A stretch of DNA of 64,000 bases, from contig CAWFJZ010000047.1 in the NCBI GenBank assembly GCA_963816315.1, forward strand, positions 62,001 to 126,000. The letters are read 5' to 3'. The stretch's first letter is position 1. Every line of letters starts with the position of its first letter. This document shows, in pieces, positions 39,048 to 50,330 of this stretch. Under the pieces are notes generated by a model. It saw only the letters and a list, made by a program, of their open reading frames with translations. It was not told where the DNA came from and ran no database searches. Origin of the DNA: CADEEN01 sp963816315. GTDB taxonomy: Bacteria; Pseudomonadota; Gammaproteobacteria; Burkholderiales; Burkholderiaceae_C. The translations under genes and the position numbers were made by a program.

Positions 39048-39365
39048 TCAGCTGCGAACGACGATGTCGTTCTTGACCCCGGAGACGCCGGAGACGGCGC
39101 GGGCCAGGCGTTCGGCCATGGCTTTTTCTTCGCTCGACTTGGCAAAGCCCGACAACTGGACCATGCCCTTGAAGGTCTCGACGCTGATTGCCAGCGCGCT
39201 GACCGTCTTGTCCTCGGCGAACTTGGCCTTGACGCGGGTCGTCAGCGTGGCGTCATCGACATAGGTGCCGACGCTCTGCTGATCGCGCATGACGCTGCAC
39301 GCCGGCAGCACGACGGCCGACAGGGCCGCGACGCTGGCGATGACGAGAGTTCGAATGTGTTTCAT
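39048..39365 (-). CDS. BON-domain lipoprotein (OsmY-like)
   Basis: A 105-residue protein with a lipoprotein signal ending in VVLPAC (Cys23) and one BON domain: 'VDDATLTTRVKAKFAEDKTVSALAISVETFKGMVQLSGFAKS..E...A..LA..V.GV..V.NDI'. BON proteins bind phospholipid membranes or the cell wall and often appear under osmotic or envelope stress. The ATG at 39365 is followed by a clean signal peptide. It lies between CsbD and the kinase cluster, with its own terminator. Confidence 0.93.
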   Translation of the reverse strand: MKHIRTLVIASVAALSAVVLPACSVMRDQQSVGTYVDDATLTTRVKAKFAEDKTVSALAISVETFKGMVQLSGFAKSSEEKAMAERLARAVSGVSGVKNDIVVRS

Positions 39366-39416
39366 GGAGGGTCCTCGGTGGTTTGAAGTTAGGTGCGGCG
39401 GCCGGCGGCCAGCGCG

Positions 39417-39656
39417 TTATTGCTTGGCGTTGGCGTCGGTGGGTTCGAACCAGCGGTCGGTGGCGCTGCGTTCCCAGGTCGCGATCTGCTTTTCGGCCTC
39501 GTCCTTGGCGATGCCGTAGCGCTCCTGGATCTTGCCGGCGAGCTGTTCGCGGCGGCCGCCGACGACGTCGAAGTCGTCATCGGTGAGCTTGCCCCACTGC
39601 TCCTGCACCTTGCCCTTGACTTGCTTCCAGTTGCCTTCGATGCGGTTCCAGTTCAT
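39417..39656 (-). CDS. CsbD-family stress protein
   Basis: A 79-residue protein beginning MNWNRIEGNWKQVKGKVQEQ and continuing 'WGKLTDDDFDVV.G.REQL.GKIQ..YG...DEAE.QI..W', which is the CsbD family signature. CsbD proteins are small, highly expressed general-stress proteins of unknown mechanism. A GTAGGACAAAC site (39764-39774) lies upstream of the start, on the opposite strand orientation, within a 200-nt leader that also holds a 25-bp triple repeat. Confidence 0.93.
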   Translation of the reverse strand: MNWNRIEGNWKQVKGKVQEQWGKLTDDDFDVVGGRREQLAGKIQERYGIAKDEAEKQIATWERSATDRWFEPTDANAKQ

Positions 39657-39790
39657 GTCGGTCTCCTTGAATGCAGGCTGCGGTTGAATCGGGCCGTTCA
39701 GCCCATAGCGGCAATCTACGAGCGCTCGCAGCGCCGGTCTGTCGGACTGCCGTCCTGCGCGGCGTAGGACAAACGGTTGTGCCTCACGCG

Positions 39791-39865
39791 TGGCACAAGC
39801 GGCGCGCCTACGGCCCTTGTACAAGCGCGCGCCTACGGCCTGGCAAAAGCGGCGCGCCTACGGCG
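39791..39865. repeat. Three tandem 25-bp repeats
   Basis: Units at 39791-39815, 39816-39840 and 39841-39865 share AAGCG(G)CGCGCCTACGGC. The last unit overlaps the final codons of the metallophosphoesterase gene. Too short and too regular in direct repetition to be a CRISPR array (no spacers). Confidence 0.85.
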
Positions 39866-40664
39866 CGGGGCGCGTGTCGATGGCCACCTGCTCGTGCAGC
39901 GCGAAGTCGCTGCGGCCGGGGTCGAGGCTCCAGCGTTCGAGGTGCCAGCGCGACGCCGCGATGCGGCGCAGCAGGTTCACCGAGTGCGGCCACGGCGCGC
40001 GCAGACGGTGCGAGACCGCCGTGCCGGCCTGCGCCACCCACAACTGCTGCCGCGCCGCGGCTTGGTGGCCGGGCAGCGGCATGAAGTACGGCCGGTGGAT
40101 GTGGCCGCCGAGGGCGAGCTGCACGCCCGCCTGCAACCAGTGCGGCAGCGCAGCGTCGGCGCCGCGCAAGCGCTGCGCTTCGTCTTGCGCGTCGGCAACG
40201 GCCAGCGGGTGGTGGGTGACGACGATGCGCAAGGCGTCGGCCGGCCCTTCGGCCAGCCACGCCGCAGAGCGCGCAGCCTGCGCTGGCGTCACGTGGCCGA
40301 CGACGTGGCGCCAGGCGCGCGCGGTGTGCACGCCGGCGATGCGCACGTCGGGCAGTGCCAGCCGCGGCTCGAGGTCGGGCCCGAACGCGCGCGCGTGGCC
40401 GCGGTAGGGCGCGAGCAGCCGTTGCGGCAGGTTGAACAGCGGGATGTCGTGGTTGCCGGCGATCACCAGCACTTGCGCCGCGGCCAGGCGGCGGATGAAG
40501 TGCGCCGCGGCGTCGAACTGCGCCCGCCGGGCGCGCTGCGTGATGTCGCCGGAGACGATCAGCACGTCCGGCGGCGCGCTGCGCGCCAGCCGCACCAGCG
40601 CTTCCACCGCCTGCGGCACCTCGGTGCCGAAGTGCAGGTCCGAGACGTGCAGGATCGTCGTCAC
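39858..40664 (-). CDS. Metallophosphoesterase
   Basis: A 268-residue calcineurin-like phosphoesterase with the five metal motifs: DLHF (Asp8, His10), GDIT, GNHD, THHP and GGHIH. It resembles the CpdA/3',5'-cyclic nucleotide phosphodiesterase-like group but no substrate can be assigned. It lies 4 nt downstream of the lipid kinase gene, so the two form an operon with the small lipoprotein upstream. The C-terminal codons run into a 25-bp repeat, which may have replaced the original ending. Confidence 0.9.
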   Translation of the reverse strand: MTTILHVSDLHFGTEVPQAVEALVRLARSAPPDVLIVSGDITQRARRAQFDAAAHFIRRLAAAQVLVIAGNHDIPLFNLPQRLLAPYRGHARAFGPDLEPRLALPDVRIAGVHTARAWRHVVGHVTPAQAARSAAWLAEGPADALRIVVTHHPLAVADAQDEAQRLRGADAALPHWLQAGVQLALGGHIHRPYFMPLPGHQAAARQQLWVAQAGTAVSHRLRAPWPHSVNLLRRIAASRWHLERWSLDPGRSDFALHEQVAIDTRPAP

Positions 40665-40668
40665 TCGC

Positions 40669-41619
40669 TCACTCGGTACGGGCTGCGTCCGCGGGCTTGA
40701 TCAGCCAGAGCGCCGCCGGCGCGACGCGAAAGCGCAGCGGCGGTGCCATCGTGCACAGCTCGCCGTCGAACGCCACCGGCAGCGGCCGCCCGGCGCGGCG
40801 GCCGCGCGGCGCCACGCGCAGCTCGCGCACCAGCGTCGCGCTGACCTCGGGCGCTGGACCCAGCGAGCCCATCAAGCCGCGCAGCGCCAGCGCGATCAAC
40901 TGCCAACGGCCGAGCGGGCGCACGCGCACCGCCGCCAGCGCGCCGCCGCCGTGCAGCGCCTGGGCTTGCGGCAGGCCGAACTGTTCCAGCTGCAGCCGGT
41001 TGTTGCCGACGAACAGCGTCGGCGTGCGCACGCGCTCGGTGCGGCCGTCGCTGTCGAGGTCGAGCGGCAGGCTGCGGTTGTCGCGCAGCACGGTGCGCAG
41101 CGCCGCCCACGCCGCCACCACCCGCCAGCGGCCCAGGCGCGCGTTGTCTTCCTCGCGCGCGCGCAGCAGCTTCGGGTACAGACCGATGCTGGCGTTGACG
41201 ACGAACAGCCGGTCGTTGACCCAGCCGGCCTGCACCGGCTGGGGGTCACCTTGGCGCCACAGCGCCACCGCGCCTTGCGGGTCCTCGGGCAGCGCGTGCG
41301 CGCGCGCAAAGTAGTTGAAGGTGCCGGCAGGCAGCACGCCGAACGGCACCTCGAACCCCTGCAGAGCCTGGGCGACCGTGTTGATCGTGCCGTCACCGCC
41401 GACGGCGACGACGAGGCCCTGCTTTTCGCGCGCGTGCTGCACGGCGCGCGCCGCGCAGTCCGGCATCTCATCGCCGCCGCCTGCGCTGAAGAACTCGAAG
41501 GCCAGGCCCTGCGCGCCGAGCGCCGCTTCGAGCTCGCCGCGCCGTGCATCGCCCTCGGCGGCACCGGCGCGGCCGTTGATGACGATGCAGACCGGCCCGC
41601 TGAACGAGCGTGCGGCCAC
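40669..41619 (-). CDS. Diacylglycerol kinase-family lipid kinase
   Basis: A 316-residue protein with the DAGK catalytic signature: VCIVINGRAG near the N-terminus, VGGDGTINTVAQAL (the ATP-binding GGDGT) and LPAGTFNYFARA. The C-terminal beta-sandwich contains 'FVGNN' and 'FDGE', as in YegS/DgkB. The start GTG 41619 is preferred to frames reaching 41937, since the extra residues are basic and Pro-rich. It would phosphorylate diacylglycerol or a related lipid at the membrane. Confidence 0.9.
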   Translation of the reverse strand: MAARSFSGPVCIVINGRAGAAEGDARRGELEAALGAQGLAFEFFSAGGGDEMPDCAARAVQHAREKQGLVVAVGGDGTINTVAQALQGFEVPFGVLPAGTFNYFARAHALPEDPQGAVALWRQGDPQPVQAGWVNDRLFVVNASIGLYPKLLRAREEDNARLGRWRVVAAWAALRTVLRDNRSLPLDLDSDGRTERVRTPTLFVGNNRLQLEQFGLPQAQALHGGGALAAVRVRPLGRWQLIALALRGLMGSLGPAPEVSATLVRELRVAPRGRRAGRPLPVAFDGELCTMAPPLRFRVAPAALWLIKPADAARTE

Positions 41620-41624
41620 CGAGG

Positions 41625-41801
41625 CTAAGACCGGCGCTCGCCGGCGGCGCCCTGCATCGGCGTGGTGTCTCGCCGCGTCAGTTGCTCGCACGAGCCGAGG
41701 GCGACGAGGCCGGCGGCCAGCATCGCACCGATGCCGATGCGGCGGAATCGTTCGCGCTGACGGCGCAGGTCTGACAGGGTGTCGGGTCGTCGCTTGTCCA
41801 T
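41625..41801 (-). CDS. 58-residue putative lipoprotein
   Basis: A short protein from ATG 41801: a charged N-terminus (DKRRPDTLSDLRRQRERFRR), a hydrophobic stretch (IGIGAMLAAGLVALGSC) with a lipobox-like ending, and a short polar tail. The stop is 5 nt before the lipid kinase start. Similar small proteins precede other genes in Burkholderiales, but no function is known. The long charged N-terminus is unusual for a lipoprotein signal, so a simple membrane anchor is possible. Confidence 0.55.
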   Translation of the reverse strand: MDKRRPDTLSDLRRQRERFRRIGIGAMLAAGLVALGSCEQLTRRDTTPMQGAAGERRS

Positions 41802-41969
41802 GGAGCCTCCCGCTCGCTGCGATGGGGCAGCCAGCGCATGCATTCAGCGTGCCGGAGCGCGTGCCCGCAAGCCATCGGCGCGCAGCGCGTGTGCGTGTCG
41901 GCGGCGGCCTACAGCGCCGTGCGCTGCGCGCCTGCACCGGCCGCGGCGCCGCCGCCGCACAGTCCGCTC

Positions 41970-43877
41970 ATGCTCGACCGTGCCGCCCCCGCTGCCCCTG
42001 CCGGTGCCGGCGCCACCGCCGATCAACGCCATCTGTCGGTGGTGCTGGCCATGCTGGCGGCGGCGCTGGTCGTGGCGGCGTTGCATTTCGGGCGCGAGAT
42101 TCTCGTGCCGCTGGCGCTGGCCGCGCTGCTCGGGTTTCTGCTCGACCCGCTGGTCTGCCGGCTGCGCCGCTGGCGCCTGCCGCGCTGGCTGGCCGTCGGC
42201 GTTGTCGTGGTGACGACGATCGGCGTCGTCGGCGTGACCTCGCTGTTCGCCGGCTCGCAACTGGTGGCGCTCGGCCGCGAGGTGCCGACCTACCAATCGA
42301 CGATCCAGAACAAGCTGCGCGAGCTGCGCGAATCGCTGTCCAAGCGCGGCGTGCTCGACGACGCGGCGCGCCTGGTGGCCATGGTCGAAGGCGAGCTCAA
42401 CGCCACGCGGCGCGCGCTCGATCCCGCCGCTGCCGCCAGCGCGCCCGCCCGGCCCGTGCTGCGCACGCAGGCCCAGCGCGCGCAGCCGCAGCAGGAGCCG
42501 CTGCGCGTGCAGGTCGAGGAGCCGCCGGCGCGGCCGATGCAGGTGCTGGGCGAAGTGCTGGCGCCGGTGCTGGCGCCGCTGGCGACGGCCGGCCTCGTCT
42601 TCATCTTCCTCATCTTCATCCTGCTCAGCCGCAACGAGCTGCGCGACCGCCTGCTGCGCCTGGTCGGCGGCGACGTGCACCGCATGAGCGACGCGCTCGA
42701 CGAAGCCGCCGAGCGCGTCAGCCGCTACCTCGGCGCGCAGTTTCTGGTCAACCTCGGCTATGCCGTGCCGATGGCCGCCGGGTTGTGGCTGATCGGCGTG
42801 CCCGGCGCCTTGCTGTGGGGCCTGCTCGCCGGGGCGCTGCGCTTTCTGCCCTACCTCGGGCCGGCGATCGCGGCGCTGTTTCCGCTGACGATGGCGTTTG
42901 CCGTCGATCCCGGCTGGAGCATGGTGCTGTGGACGCTGGCGCTGGTGGCGGCGCTGGAGCTGATCAGCAACAACGTCATCGAGCCCTGGGCGTACGGCGC
43001 CTCGACCGGGCTGTCGGCGCTGGCGGTGCTGGTCTCGGCAACCTTCTGGACCGTGGTCTGGGGGCCCATCGGCCTGGTGCTGGCCACGCCGCTCACGGTT
43101 TGCCTGGTCGTGCTTGGCCGCCACGTGCGGCCGCTGCGCATCTTCGACTTGCTGCTCGGCAACGAGCCGGCGTTCGACCTGCCGACGACGCTCTACCAGC
43201 GCCTGGTGGCCGGCGAGGTCGAAGACGCCGTCGAGCTGGCGCGCGAGCAGGTGCGCGAAGGCTCGCTGACGGCGTTCTACGCCGAGGTGGCGATGCCGGC
43301 GCTGCAGCTCACCGAAGCCACGCCCGACGCCGAGCGCCGCGAGCGCGTGGCCGACGGCATGCGCGTGCTGCAGGACGATCTCGACGAAGCGCCGGCCGAG
43401 TCCGCGCCCGCCGCGGCGCCGCACCTGCTGTGCATCGGCGGCCGCACCGCGCTCGACTCGCTGGCCGCCGAGATGCTGGCGCACACGCTGTCGGCCGAGG
43501 GTGACCCGGCCGCGGTGAAGGGCGCCGAGGAGCTCAATCCGCGCTCGATCGGCGCGCTCGACCTCGCCGGCATCAACGTCGTGCTCGTCAGCTACCTGGC
43601 CGACAACTGGCGCACGCGCGCACGCTATGTCTGCCGGCACCTGCGGCGGCACAGCGCCACGGTCAAGATCGTCATCGTCGCCTGGCAGAGCGGCGTCGTG
43701 TCGGGCGCAGAGGCGAGCGCCATCGGCGCCGACGCGCTGGCTGCAACGGCCGAGCAGGCCCGGCAATGCTTGCGCGATTTAGGTGTGCAGCCAGCGCCGG
43801 TGGCCGACTCACCTGAAGCGGTCGATGCGCCTGAAGCAACGGCGCCGCCGCGCACCGGACTGGCGCTCGCCGGCTGA
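41970..43877 (+). CDS. AI-2E/PerM-family permease with extra C-terminal domain
   Basis: A 635-residue protein. Residues 1-400 hold the PerM/AI-2E family membrane core: two N-terminal helix pairs, 'LALAALLGFLLDPLV..L', a long loop, then 'FLIFILLSRNELRDRLLRLVG', 'YLGAQFLVNLGYAVP', 'ALLWGLLAGALRFLPYLGPAIAA' and 'VIEPWAYGASTGLSALAVL'. The last 230 residues are cytoplasmic and include 'HLLCIGGRTALDSLAAEMLAH' and 'INVVLVSYLADNWRTRARYVCR', resembling a cobalamin-binding or receiver-like alpha/beta domain. Family transport roles vary (AI-2 export, Na+/H+). The start ATG 41970 begins the family sequence; more upstream starts are possible. Confidence 0.87.
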   Translation: MLDRAAPAAPAGAGATADQRHLSVVLAMLAAALVVAALHFGREILVPLALAALLGFLLDPLVCRLRRWRLPRWLAVGVVVVTTIGVVGVTSLFAGSQLVALGREVPTYQSTIQNKLRELRESLSKRGVLDDAARLVAMVEGELNATRRALDPAAAASAPARPVLRTQAQRAQPQQEPLRVQVEEPPARPMQVLGEVLAPVLAPLATAGLVFIFLIFILLSRNELRDRLLRLVGGDVHRMSDALDEAAERVSRYLGAQFLVNLGYAVPMAAGLWLIGVPGALLWGLLAGALRFLPYLGPAIAALFPLTMAFAVDPGWSMVLWTLALVAALELISNNVIEPWAYGASTGLSALAVLVSATFWTVVWGPIGLVLATPLTVCLVVLGRHVRPLRIFDLLLGNEPAFDLPTTLYQRLVAGEVEDAVELAREQVREGSLTAFYAEVAMPALQLTEATPDAERRERVADGMRVLQDDLDEAPAESAPAAAPHLLCIGGRTALDSLAAEMLAHTLSAEGDPAAVKGAEELNPRSIGALDLAGINVVLVSYLADNWRTRARYVCRHLRRHSATVKIVIVAWQSGVVSGAEASAIGADALAATAEQARQCLRDLGVQPAPVADSPEAVDAPEATAPPRTGLALAG

Positions 43878-43892
43878 TCTATTCGGGGGGAT

Positions 43893-45235
<1,343 letters not shown>

Positions 45236-45239
<4 letters not shown>

Positions 45240-45982
45240 GACGCCGGCGCCAGGCGGCGCAAGAGGCCACTTTGCGCTTGCAGCACCTGCCACCAGACGC
45301 GGTAGCCGGCGTCGCTCGGGTGCAGGCCGTCGCTGGCATTGAGTTCGGGCTGGCGCACGAAGGGGTCGTCGTCGTGCTCGTGGAACAGGTTGACGTAGAT
45401 CGCGTTCGTGCGCGCCGCCGCGCGAGCGACCAGGCGATGCATCTCGCGCGCGCGGTGCGTCATCCACCACGACCAGGGCGCGAAGAAGAACGGCGCATTG
45501 CCGACGTTGCCCGCCGGCATGACGATGACCACATCGGCGCGCTGGCGCGCCGCCTCGAGCAGGTGGTCGATGTCTCGGCGCATCGCGTCCTCGCTGCGCA
45601 GGCGGATGACGTCGTTGCCGCCGGCTTGCACCAGCACGGCGTCGAAGCGGCCGGGCCGCAGCAGCTGCTCGGCAACGTCGGCGAGCAACGCGCCGTCGCG
45701 GGCGCGGTTTTCGATCAGCAGGCGCGGCTCGGCTTGCGCGATCAGCCCGGCCAGGCTGTGCGCCGGCGACGACGCGCCGGTGCCGACCGCCGTGCTGTCG
45801 CCGACGATCAAGAGGCGCTGCGTCGCCGTTGCGGGCCGTTGTTCGAACGGCTCGCTGCGCCGCGCCAGCTCGGACGCCTGGCCGACGCGCCAGACCGCGC
45901 AACCGGCGCTGGCCAACAGCGCGGTGCCGAGCGCGGCCCACCACAAGCCGCGCTTGCGGCGTGAAGGAAAAACATCGTTCAT
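45236..45982 (-). CDS. SGNH/GDSL-family hydrolase
   Basis: A 248-residue protein with an N-terminal membrane or lipoprotein anchor (WAALGTALLASAGC), the GDS motif (VGDSTAVG, Ser63), the block III GGND and the block V DGLHPSDAGY. Together they form the catalytic Ser-Asp-His set of SGNH esterases and lipases. It should act outside the cytoplasm. Start ATG 45982 gives the signal anchor directly; ATGs at 46006 and 46042 are alternatives. It is coupled with the sorbosone dehydrogenase-like gene. Confidence 0.9.
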
Positions 45983-46096
45983 CGCCGAGACAAGGGCAAA
46001 GCGCATGCCTGAGCGCGCCGCAGGCACGGCGCTTGCCCCCATCCGCGTTCAAGCGGTTCGACGGGCCGCACCTTTTCACTGCCAGGAGTTGAAATC

Positions 46097-46249
46097 ATGA
46101 CGATGCGCAAAGTGGCGATCCCTGTGTTGTTGCTCGCAGCCTTGACCGGATTTGCCGGATGCGACAAGCGTCCGGCCGAGCCGATGCCGCAGACCAGCCC
46201 TTCGACGAGCACGGCGCCGACGGCGCCGGCGTCGGCCGCCAGCCGGTGA
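46097..46249 (+). CDS. 50-residue small lipoprotein
   Basis: A short gene behind an AGGAG ribosome-binding site (46084-46088). It encodes a lipoprotein signal (RKVAIPVLLLAALTGFAGC, Cys22) and a Pro/Ser/Thr/Ala-rich tail. Tiny lipoproteins of this type are common and rarely characterised. The strong ribosome-binding site and clean lipobox support it as real. Confidence 0.72.
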   Translation: MTMRKVAIPVLLLAALTGFAGCDKRPAEPMPQTSPSTSTAPTAPASAASR

Positions 46250-46287
46250 GGCGCGCGGCGTCACGCGCTGGCGACAGCGCCTGACGC

Positions 46288-46599
46288 TCAGCTTGCCAGG
46301 CGGCGTTCGAGTTCGGCCTTGCTCATCGTCGAGCGGCCGCTGATGCCGCGTGCTTTGGCTTGCGCATACAGCTCGCGGTAGCTGCGTTCGGACGGCGCGC
46401 GCTGCGACAACGGTGCGCGCGCCGCCTCGACGCCGGCCGCAGGCTTTTCAAGCTGAGGCTGCGCTTGGGCGCGCCGCCGAGAGACGGTGCGCGCCGCGAT
46501 CGCTTCGGCGTCGGCAACGCCGCGCCCGCGTCGCATCAAGTCCTGCTTGATCTGCTCGTAGTCACGTTGGCGTTCGTCGTCCGAGCGGTCGTCCGGCAT
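46288..46599 (-). CDS. Rho N-terminal-domain-like small basic protein
   Basis: A 103-residue protein: a charged N-terminus (PDDRSDDERQRDYEQIKQDL), an Arg/Ala/Pro-rich middle, and a C-terminal SAP/Rho_N-like helix-extended-helix 'SYRELYAQAKARGISGRSTMSKAELERRL'. This fold binds nucleic acid in Rho and plasmid-stability proteins. No partner gene is apparent. ATG 46599 follows a GGGAGA ribosome-binding site. Confidence 0.75.
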   Translation of the reverse strand: MPDDRSDDERQRDYEQIKQDLMRRGRGVADAEAIAARTVSRRRAQAQPQLEKPAAGVEAARAPLSQRAPSERSYRELYAQAKARGISGRSTMSKAELERRLAS

Positions 46600-46742
46600 G
46601 GCGGTCTCCCTTGAAGGAATGAGGGGCTCGACGCAGGCAAGCGCCGTGCCGGCACCGCCAACGCAGGCACGCGCGTTGCCCAAACGGCAGTGCAATGGAG
46701 CCTCGCGCTCGATGCATTCCTCAACTCGATAAAGGTATCGCG

Positions 46743-47519
46743 ATGATTCAGATCCCCAAAGCCCTTCGCTTTCTGCTGCTGGCCGCCGCCTCGGCGGGAT
46801 TGCTCGCCGCTTGCGGCGGCTCCGACGACGACAGCTTCGACGACCGCGCCGACATCGCCGACCCGAAAGTGCGCTTCGTGCACGCCGTGCCGGGCGCGCC
46901 CAACGTCACGCTGCAACGCAACGGCGCGGCCGAGTCCGGCGTCACCGACGTGGCCTACAAGTACGCCAGCCAGTACTACGACGTCTCGACCGAGAACTAC
47001 ACCTTCACGCTGCGCACCGCCAGCGGTGGTGTCGAGCTCGCTTCCGCCGCCGTCAATGCCGACCGCGGCAACAAGTACACGCTGGTCGCGCTGCCGACCG
47101 ATGGCGGCGGCGTCGAGCTGGTGTCGATCCGCGATCCGTTCAACAAGAGCGTCACCAGCGACGACGTCCGCGTGCGCGTGTTGAACGCCGCTGCCAACGC
47201 CGAGCCGTTCGATGTGTACATCACCGCCGCCGGCGCCGACCTCGCCACGGCCACGCCTCGCATGAGCGCGATCGGCTACAAGCAAGTGCGGCCGGCCAGC
47301 GGCGACGACTCGGTGGACATCGAAGGTGGCCCTTACCAGTTGCGCCTGACGCCGGCCGGCAGCAAGACGCCGTTCTTCGACCAGACGGTGACGGCGCCGG
47401 CCGACGCCGACTGGCTGCTGGTGGCGTTGCCGGACCAGGCCACGCCGAACTCGGTGCGCCTGCTGCTCGTGCGCTCGGACGACAGCAGCGACGCCACCGA
47501 CGAGATCCCGGCTCCATAG
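46743..47519 (+). CDS. DUF4397-domain lipoprotein
   Basis: A 258-residue lipoprotein (signal ending LLAAC, Cys24; Asp after Ser in the early mature part) with two DUF4397 beta-sandwich repeats: 'VRFVHAVPGAPNVTLQRNG' and 'VRVRVLNAAANAEPFDVYITAAG'. DUF4397 proteins are surface or periplasmic proteins of unknown function, frequent in environmental proteobacteria. It has an AAGG ribosome-binding site and is isolated, with a repeat copy following. Confidence 0.9.
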   Translation: MIQIPKALRFLLLAAASAGLLAACGGSDDDSFDDRADIADPKVRFVHAVPGAPNVTLQRNGAAESGVTDVAYKYASQYYDVSTENYTFTLRTASGGVELASAAVNADRGNKYTLVALPTDGGGVELVSIRDPFNKSVTSDDVRVRVLNAAANAEPFDVYITAAGADLATATPRMSAIGYKQVRPASGDDSVDIEGGPYQLRLTPAGSKTPFFDQTVTAPADADWLLVALPDQATPNSVRLLLVRSDDSSDATDEIPAP

Positions 47520-47585
47520 CGAGACCGAACACAGTTTCGTGACGGCGAAGCAGCAATCGCGACGCATGAACTTCCAAGCGGCCGC

Positions 47586-47659
47586 CGCGGATCCGGCTCT
47601 GCCGGTCCGCTAGCGGCGCCCCCTGGAGGGGGAGGCGCCGAAGGCGCTTCGGGGGTGGG
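47586..47659. repeat. GC-rich dispersed repeat, copy 2
   Basis: Near-identical to 37083-37157, with the same internal palindromes (GCCCCCTGGAGGGGG and GCGCCGAAGGCGC). It lies between the convergent ends of the DUF4397 gene and the Cys-rich gene, consistent with a bidirectional terminator. Confidence 0.75.
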
Positions 47660-47664
47660 TCAAT

Positions 47665-47919
47665 TCACGCCGGGGCCACTTCGTCGTGGCCCCGCTCGTC
47701 GATGCCCTTGGCCTGTGCGTTGCGAGCGCATTGCATGCAGCAGTAGCTCGCCGCTTCGGATTCGACGACGTGGCCGATGATCGTGCACTCGCAGTGGTTG
47801 CAGATCGGCGCCAGGCGGTGGATAGCGCACTGAAAGCTGTCGAAGGTCAGGATGCCGCCTTCGTACATGACGTCGAAGGTGCGCGCCGACTCGTTGGCGC
47901 AGACGCTGCAAATGCCCAT
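47665..47919 (-). CDS. 84-residue cysteine-rich putative zinc-binding protein
   Basis: A short protein beginning MGICSVCANESARTFDVMYEG. It has a CxxC at residues 4-7, a 'FQCAIHRLAPICNHCECTIIGH' cluster and 'SYCCMQCARN', enough Cys and His for one or two zinc sites. Found in many betaproteobacteria and probably a zinc-ribbon adaptor, with no known function. ATG 47919 is the only sensible start. Confidence 0.75.
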   Translation of the reverse strand: MGICSVCANESARTFDVMYEGGILTFDSFQCAIHRLAPICNHCECTIIGHVVESEAASYCCMQCARNAQAKGIDERGHDEVAPA

Positions 47920-48076
47920 GGCTTTTCTCCGTTGGTGCCAGGGCGATCGGGCAATCGACGTTCCCAACCCGTTTGCGGAGTGCGCGTTGTCCGACAGCCG
48001 CCGCTCGGCCCGTCCGACACGCGGCCGTGCCGCTGCTGCCTACGCTCTGGCCTTCACAGACCCGTAAGGCATTACC

Positions 48077-49242
<1,166 letters not shown>

Positions 49243-49281
49243 AAGAGCGGCGGTGGCGAACGCCGCCGCGTGACGCGCGTC

Positions 49282-49728
49282 TCAGGCGTTGTGCGCGCCG
49301 CCGTCAGGCTCCGACGGTGTCGAGATCGCGCTCACCGCCGCGTCCACGGGCCCGGGTTGGCGCGTCGCCAGGTCGCCCAATGCGACGATGCCGACCAGCT
49401 GCCGATCGACGTTGATCACCGGCAGCCGCCGCACCTGCGCCTTGCCCATCAGCAGCAGTACTTCCTGTGCGTCCTGGTCGTCGGTGCAGAACTCGAGCGC
49501 GCTGGTCATCACCGCAGACACGCGTGCGTGGTCCGGCGCCAGGTTCATCGCCGTGCCGCGGATCGTGATGTCGCGGTCGGTGATCATGCCCAGCAGGTGC
49601 TTGCCGTCGCACACCGGCAGCGAGCCGACGTTCAACTGATCCATCAGTTGCGCCGCCAGTTGCAGCGTGTCGTCGGGGCCGACCACCTGCACGTCGGTGG
49701 TCATGATGTCGGCGATCGTCGTCGTCAT
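49282..49728 (-). CDS. CBS-domain pair protein
   Basis: A 148-residue protein made of two CBS repeats: 'IADIMTTDVQVVGPDDTLQLAAQLM...NVGSLPVCDGKHLLGMITDRDI' and 'VSAVMTSALEFCTDDQDAQEVLLLM....VRRLPVIN.....GIVALGDL'. CBS pairs bind adenosyl ligands and act as energy-status sensors, often regulating partners. ATG 49728 overlaps the preceding gene's stop (ATGA), so the two are coupled. Confidence 0.94.
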   Translation of the reverse strand: MTTTIADIMTTDVQVVGPDDTLQLAAQLMDQLNVGSLPVCDGKHLLGMITDRDITIRGTAMNLAPDHARVSAVMTSALEFCTDDQDAQEVLLLMGKAQVRRLPVINVDRQLVGIVALGDLATRQPGPVDAAVSAISTPSEPDGGAHNA

Positions 49729-50219
49729 GAGCGTCTCCTCAGCGCGCGCTCGGCTTCGAGGCCCGACGGCGTCTGCGCATCGAGCCCGCGATCGGGCGAC
49801 TCGGCGACTTGCGGCTCGTCGTCGGCATGCTCGATCAACTCTTCGATGACGAAGTTGCCGTAGTACTGCGCGCGCTCGGCGTGCAAGGGACGGACGGCGT
49901 CGGCGACGCGGCGCGCTTGCTCGTCGTCTTCGGCGCGCACGACGAGGAAGTGGTAGCCGAGTGCAGCCAGCTCGCCCTGCGCCTTGACGAGGTTGAGCTC
50001 CTGGCCGAGAGAAGCCAACGCGGTCGCGCGCTCCATATCGGTCGCGACCTGGCGGTTCATCTCATCGGCGCTGTACGGCGTGATGTCGTCGCCGCCCAGG
50101 CCGAGCGCCTGCAAGGCCTGCGCCGCTTGCGCCTGATCCTGTGCCGACGGGAACGAGATGACGATGTGGCCGACGGGTTTGAAGACGCCGTGGCTGGTCG
50201 GAGGGTCGTGCTTGTCCAT
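49725..50219 (-). CDS. Conserved hypothetical protein coupled to the CBS gene
   Basis: A 164-residue soluble protein: 'GHIVISFPSAQDQAQAAQALQALGLGGDDITPYSADEMNRQV', a helical middle, 'HFLVVRAEDDEQARRVADAVRPLHAERAQYYGNFVIEELI'. It resembles small general-stress proteins of Burkholderiales but no named family is certain. Its stop overlaps the CBS gene start by 4 nt. A TGTAGGACAA site (50331-50340) lies about 110 nt upstream, and the tRNA-Arg lies further up. Confidence 0.75.
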   Translation of the reverse strand: MDKHDPPTSHGVFKPVGHIVISFPSAQDQAQAAQALQALGLGGDDITPYSADEMNRQVATDMERATALASLGQELNLVKAQGELAALGYHFLVVRAEDDEQARRVADAVRPLHAERAQYYGNFVIEELIEHADDEPQVAESPDRGLDAQTPSGLEAERALRRRS

Positions 50220-50330
50220 GGGGCGCTCGCTTTGGCTATCGACAGAACCGGACGACCGGCTTTGCGGTTCGTTGTCGATGATGTTCGAGCGTGGGCGGCG
50301 CAGCGCTCGTCCGCTGAAGGCGCGTTGCGA

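Noticed and set aside
39791..39865. Possible CRISPR array
   Set aside because: The 25-bp units are head-to-tail with no unique spacers, and no cas genes are present.
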